Below, one piece after another: positions 62,602 to 64,000 of a DNA stretch of 64,000 nucleotides. Position 1 is the stretch's first letter. Each line of letters opens with the position of its first letter. The stretch comes from Fragum whitleyi (lineage: Eukaryota > Mollusca > Bivalvia > Cardiida > Cardiidae). Below the pieces are notes generated by a model. The model was not told where the DNA came from. It saw only the letters and a list, made by a program, of their open reading frames with translations, and did not search any database. The DNA is taken from contig OX411555.1 of the NCBI GenBank assembly GCA_948146395.1, positions 43,175,725 to 43,239,724 of the forward strand, written 5' to 3'. Position numbers and translations under genes: made by a program.

Positions 62602-63258
62602 GATCAACCGGAAACTTGGAGCGTTGCAGGTCCAGGTGGTCCTGTAGTCACATGCGCGAGCCCAGATCAGACAACAGACTAGAAGGGTATGCGGTTCACG
62701 CTTGAAAAGACCAAAACAAGCCCAAAGGCCTTGACTGTTGGCAACTTGGTACGCAGTTTTCTACCCCTTTGGCTTGACCGATCGACCCGAAACTCGGATT
62801 GTTGCAGGTTCGGGTGGTCCCCTGGTCACTCGCGCAAGCCCAGGTCAGATCGCTCAGCCCAAGGGCATGCGGTTCACTGCTGAAAAACCCTAACAAACCC
62901 AAAGGCCTTGACTGTTGGCAACTTGGTAGGCAGTTTTCTACCCCTTTGCTGACCCATCGACCCGAAACTCAGAGCCTTGCATTTTCAGATGGTCCCTCAG
63001 TCATTCGCGCGAGCCCAGGTCAGGCAGCACAGCAGAAAGACAGGCGGTTCCTGTTTGAAAAGACCACAACAAGCCCAATTTCTTCACTTTTGGCCCACTT
63101 GGTATGCAGTTTTTCTACCCCTTAGGCTTGACCTATCGACCCGGAACTCTGGGCATTGCAGGTTGGGGTGGTCCCCTGGTCTGTCATGCAAGCCCAGATC
63201 AGACAGCACGGCCAAAGCCAATGCTCTATGCCGCTCAAATTGGCATATCTGACCAAAC

Positions 63259-63288
63259 GGGTCGACCTTGACCTTGACTGATCGACCC
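63259..63288. other. Counterpart of the 30-bp dyad in array 2
   Basis: The arms gggtcga and tcgaccc again sit 16 bases apart, at the boundary of subunits Z and W. The spacer here contains tgaccttga (63,269-63,277), the reverse complement of tcaaggtca. In array 1 the same position reads tcaagctca, one base different. Other array 2 units have damaged arms, for example near 58,310-58,350. Confidence 0.55.
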
Positions 63289-64000
63289 GAAACTCGGAGC
63301 ATTGCAGGTTCAGGTGGTCCCGTGGTCACACCCGCGTGCCAAGGTCAGACCGCACAGCAGAAGGGTATGCGGTTCGCGCTTGAAAAGGCCAAAACAAGCC
63401 CAAAGGTCTTGACTGTTGGCAACTTGGTACGCAGTTTTTCTACCCCTTTGGCTTGACCGATCGACCCGAAACTCGGAATGTTGCAGGTTCGGGTGGTCAC
63501 CTGGTCACTTGTGTGAGCCCAGGTCAGATCGCTCAGCCCAAGGGCATGCAGTTCACTGTGGAAAAACCCTAACAAACCCAAAGGCCTTGTCTGTTGGCAA
63601 CTTGGTAGGCAGTTTTCTACCCCTTTGCCTTGACCCATCGACCCGAAACTCGGAGCGTTGCAGGTTCAGATGGTCCCCCGGTCATACGCGTGAGCCCAGG
63701 TCAGGCAGCACAGCAGAAACATATGGGGTTCGCGTTTGAAAAGACCAAAACAAGCCCAATTTCTTCACTTTTGGCCCACTTGTAACGCAGTTTTTCTACC
63801 TCTTAGGGTTGACCTATCGACCCGGAACTCTGGGCATTGCAGGTTGGGGTGGTCTCCTGGTCTGTCGCACAGCCCAGACCAGACCGCACGGCCGAAGCCA
63901 ATGCTCTATGCCGCTCAAATTGGCATACCTGGCCAAATGGGTCGACCTTGACCTTGAATGATTGACCAGAAACTCGGAGCGTTGCAGGTTCAGGTGGTCC
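63280..64000 (-). repeat. Copy 2 of the ~2.54-kb larger-scale repeat, cut by the window edge
   Basis: It carries the W, Y, Z and boundary variants of 60,740-61,459 in the same order, with further single-base differences (for example the ccacttgtaacgcag stretch where copy 1 has ccacttttaacacag). The repeat length spans three full units plus the 502-bp unit. How far it continues cannot be seen. Confidence 0.78.

Larger units (their letters stand above)
55999..64000 (-). repeat. Satellite array 2: related ~680-bp units in opposite orientation
   Basis: Read on the plus strand, units run W-X-Y-Z, each subunit ending in cttgacc or cttgact. Sizes in one regular unit are 178, 177, 181 and 148 bp. 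W equals the reverse of D and Z the reverse of A, with shared stretches such as ttggcaacttgg with tctacccctttggcttgac (W) and ctcaaattggca (Z). X (agcccaagggcatgcggttc) and Y (ggcagcacagcagaaagg, then cccaatttcttcac) show no close match to C and B. Unit starts in the regular part are 60,056, 60,740, 61,419, 62,100 (short), 62,602, 63,280 and 63,960. Copies differ from each other more than in array 1. The array continues past the right edge. Confidence 0.93.
59731..64000 (-). repeat. Regular part of array 2 (mostly W-X-Y-Z)
   Basis: After the five-subunit region, starting with a Y, Z pair (59,731-60,055), units follow the four-subunit order with lengths of 678-684 bp. One exception is a three-subunit unit at 62,100-62,601 (502 bp). 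The last unit is cut by the window edge after about 41 bases of W. Confidence 0.88.

Noticed and set aside
22..64000. Several hundred open reading frames of 60-215 codons on both strands, some recurring in almost every unit
   Set aside because: They are translations of the same repeat in different frames. The unit is 652 bp (not a multiple of three), so frames do not connect; small indels break them freely; overlapping frames are open on both strands; and no domain, signal peptide or consistent start context is visible. GC-rich, stop-poor sequence explains them.
1..64000. Ribosomal intergenic spacer repeats
   Set aside because: No rRNA gene sequence appears in 64 kb and the orientation switch to a second subfamily is not typical of a spacer. 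It cannot be fully excluded without flanking sequence.
55999..64000. Transposable element or virus inserted at the junction
   Set aside because: The sequence right of the junction is the same satellite family in reverse. There are no terminal repeats, target-site duplication, polymerase or integrase-like frames.

Overview
The whole window is satellite DNA. I find no protein-coding gene, RNA gene, transposon, CRISPR array or promoter I can defend. It suggests constitutive heterochromatin (pericentromeric, centromeric or similar) of a eukaryote. The many CpG sites that read TpG or CpA in individual copies point to a cytosine-methylating genome such as a vertebrate or plant. I do not recognise the family and cannot name the species.

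Layout. Array 1 (1 to 55,998) is a direct tandem array of a unit of about 652 bp, with 87 readable unit anchors, already under way at the left edge. Each unit holds four diverged subunits (A, B, C, D; 152, 155, 167 and 178 bp when cut at a shared ggtcaag). Each subunit carries a core close to gatctgacctgggctcgc, so the 652-bp unit is itself a higher-order form of an older monomer of about 160 bp. Inside array 1: (i) 1-26.6 kb, ordinary 652-bp units, with a block of 1.3-7.8 kb re-appearing in the same order at 17.4-24.6 kb; this part also has three 506-bp units lacking 146 bp and one 798-bp unit with 146 bp extra; (ii) 26.6-36.3 kb, many 653-bp units with one extra A; (iii) 36.3-45.5 kb, a younger three-unit higher-order repeat (1,958-1,959 bp, 4 2/3 copies); (iv) 45.5-56 kb, ordinary units that become broken near the right edge. 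A 1.67-kb block is nearly identical on both sides of region iii, exactly 11,750 bp apart.

At 55,994-55,998 the array switches orientation and subfamily through a 5-bp shared sequence. Array 2 (55,999 to 64,000, running off the right edge) is a related satellite on the opposite strand, about 680 bp per unit, with four subunits W, X, Y, Z. W matches D and Z matches A clearly; X and Y have diverged from C and B. Array 2 is less regular: chimeric subunits, a five-subunit repeat of 860 bp (57.3-59.7 kb), then ordinary W-X-Y-Z units with a 2.54-kb larger-scale repeat.

There are no genes to form a pathway. The content of interest is the record of unequal exchange, local homogenisation and an inversion-type junction. 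Open reading frames occur in every unit only because the sequence is GC-rich and stop-poor. They change frame from unit to unit and none resembles a protein I know.
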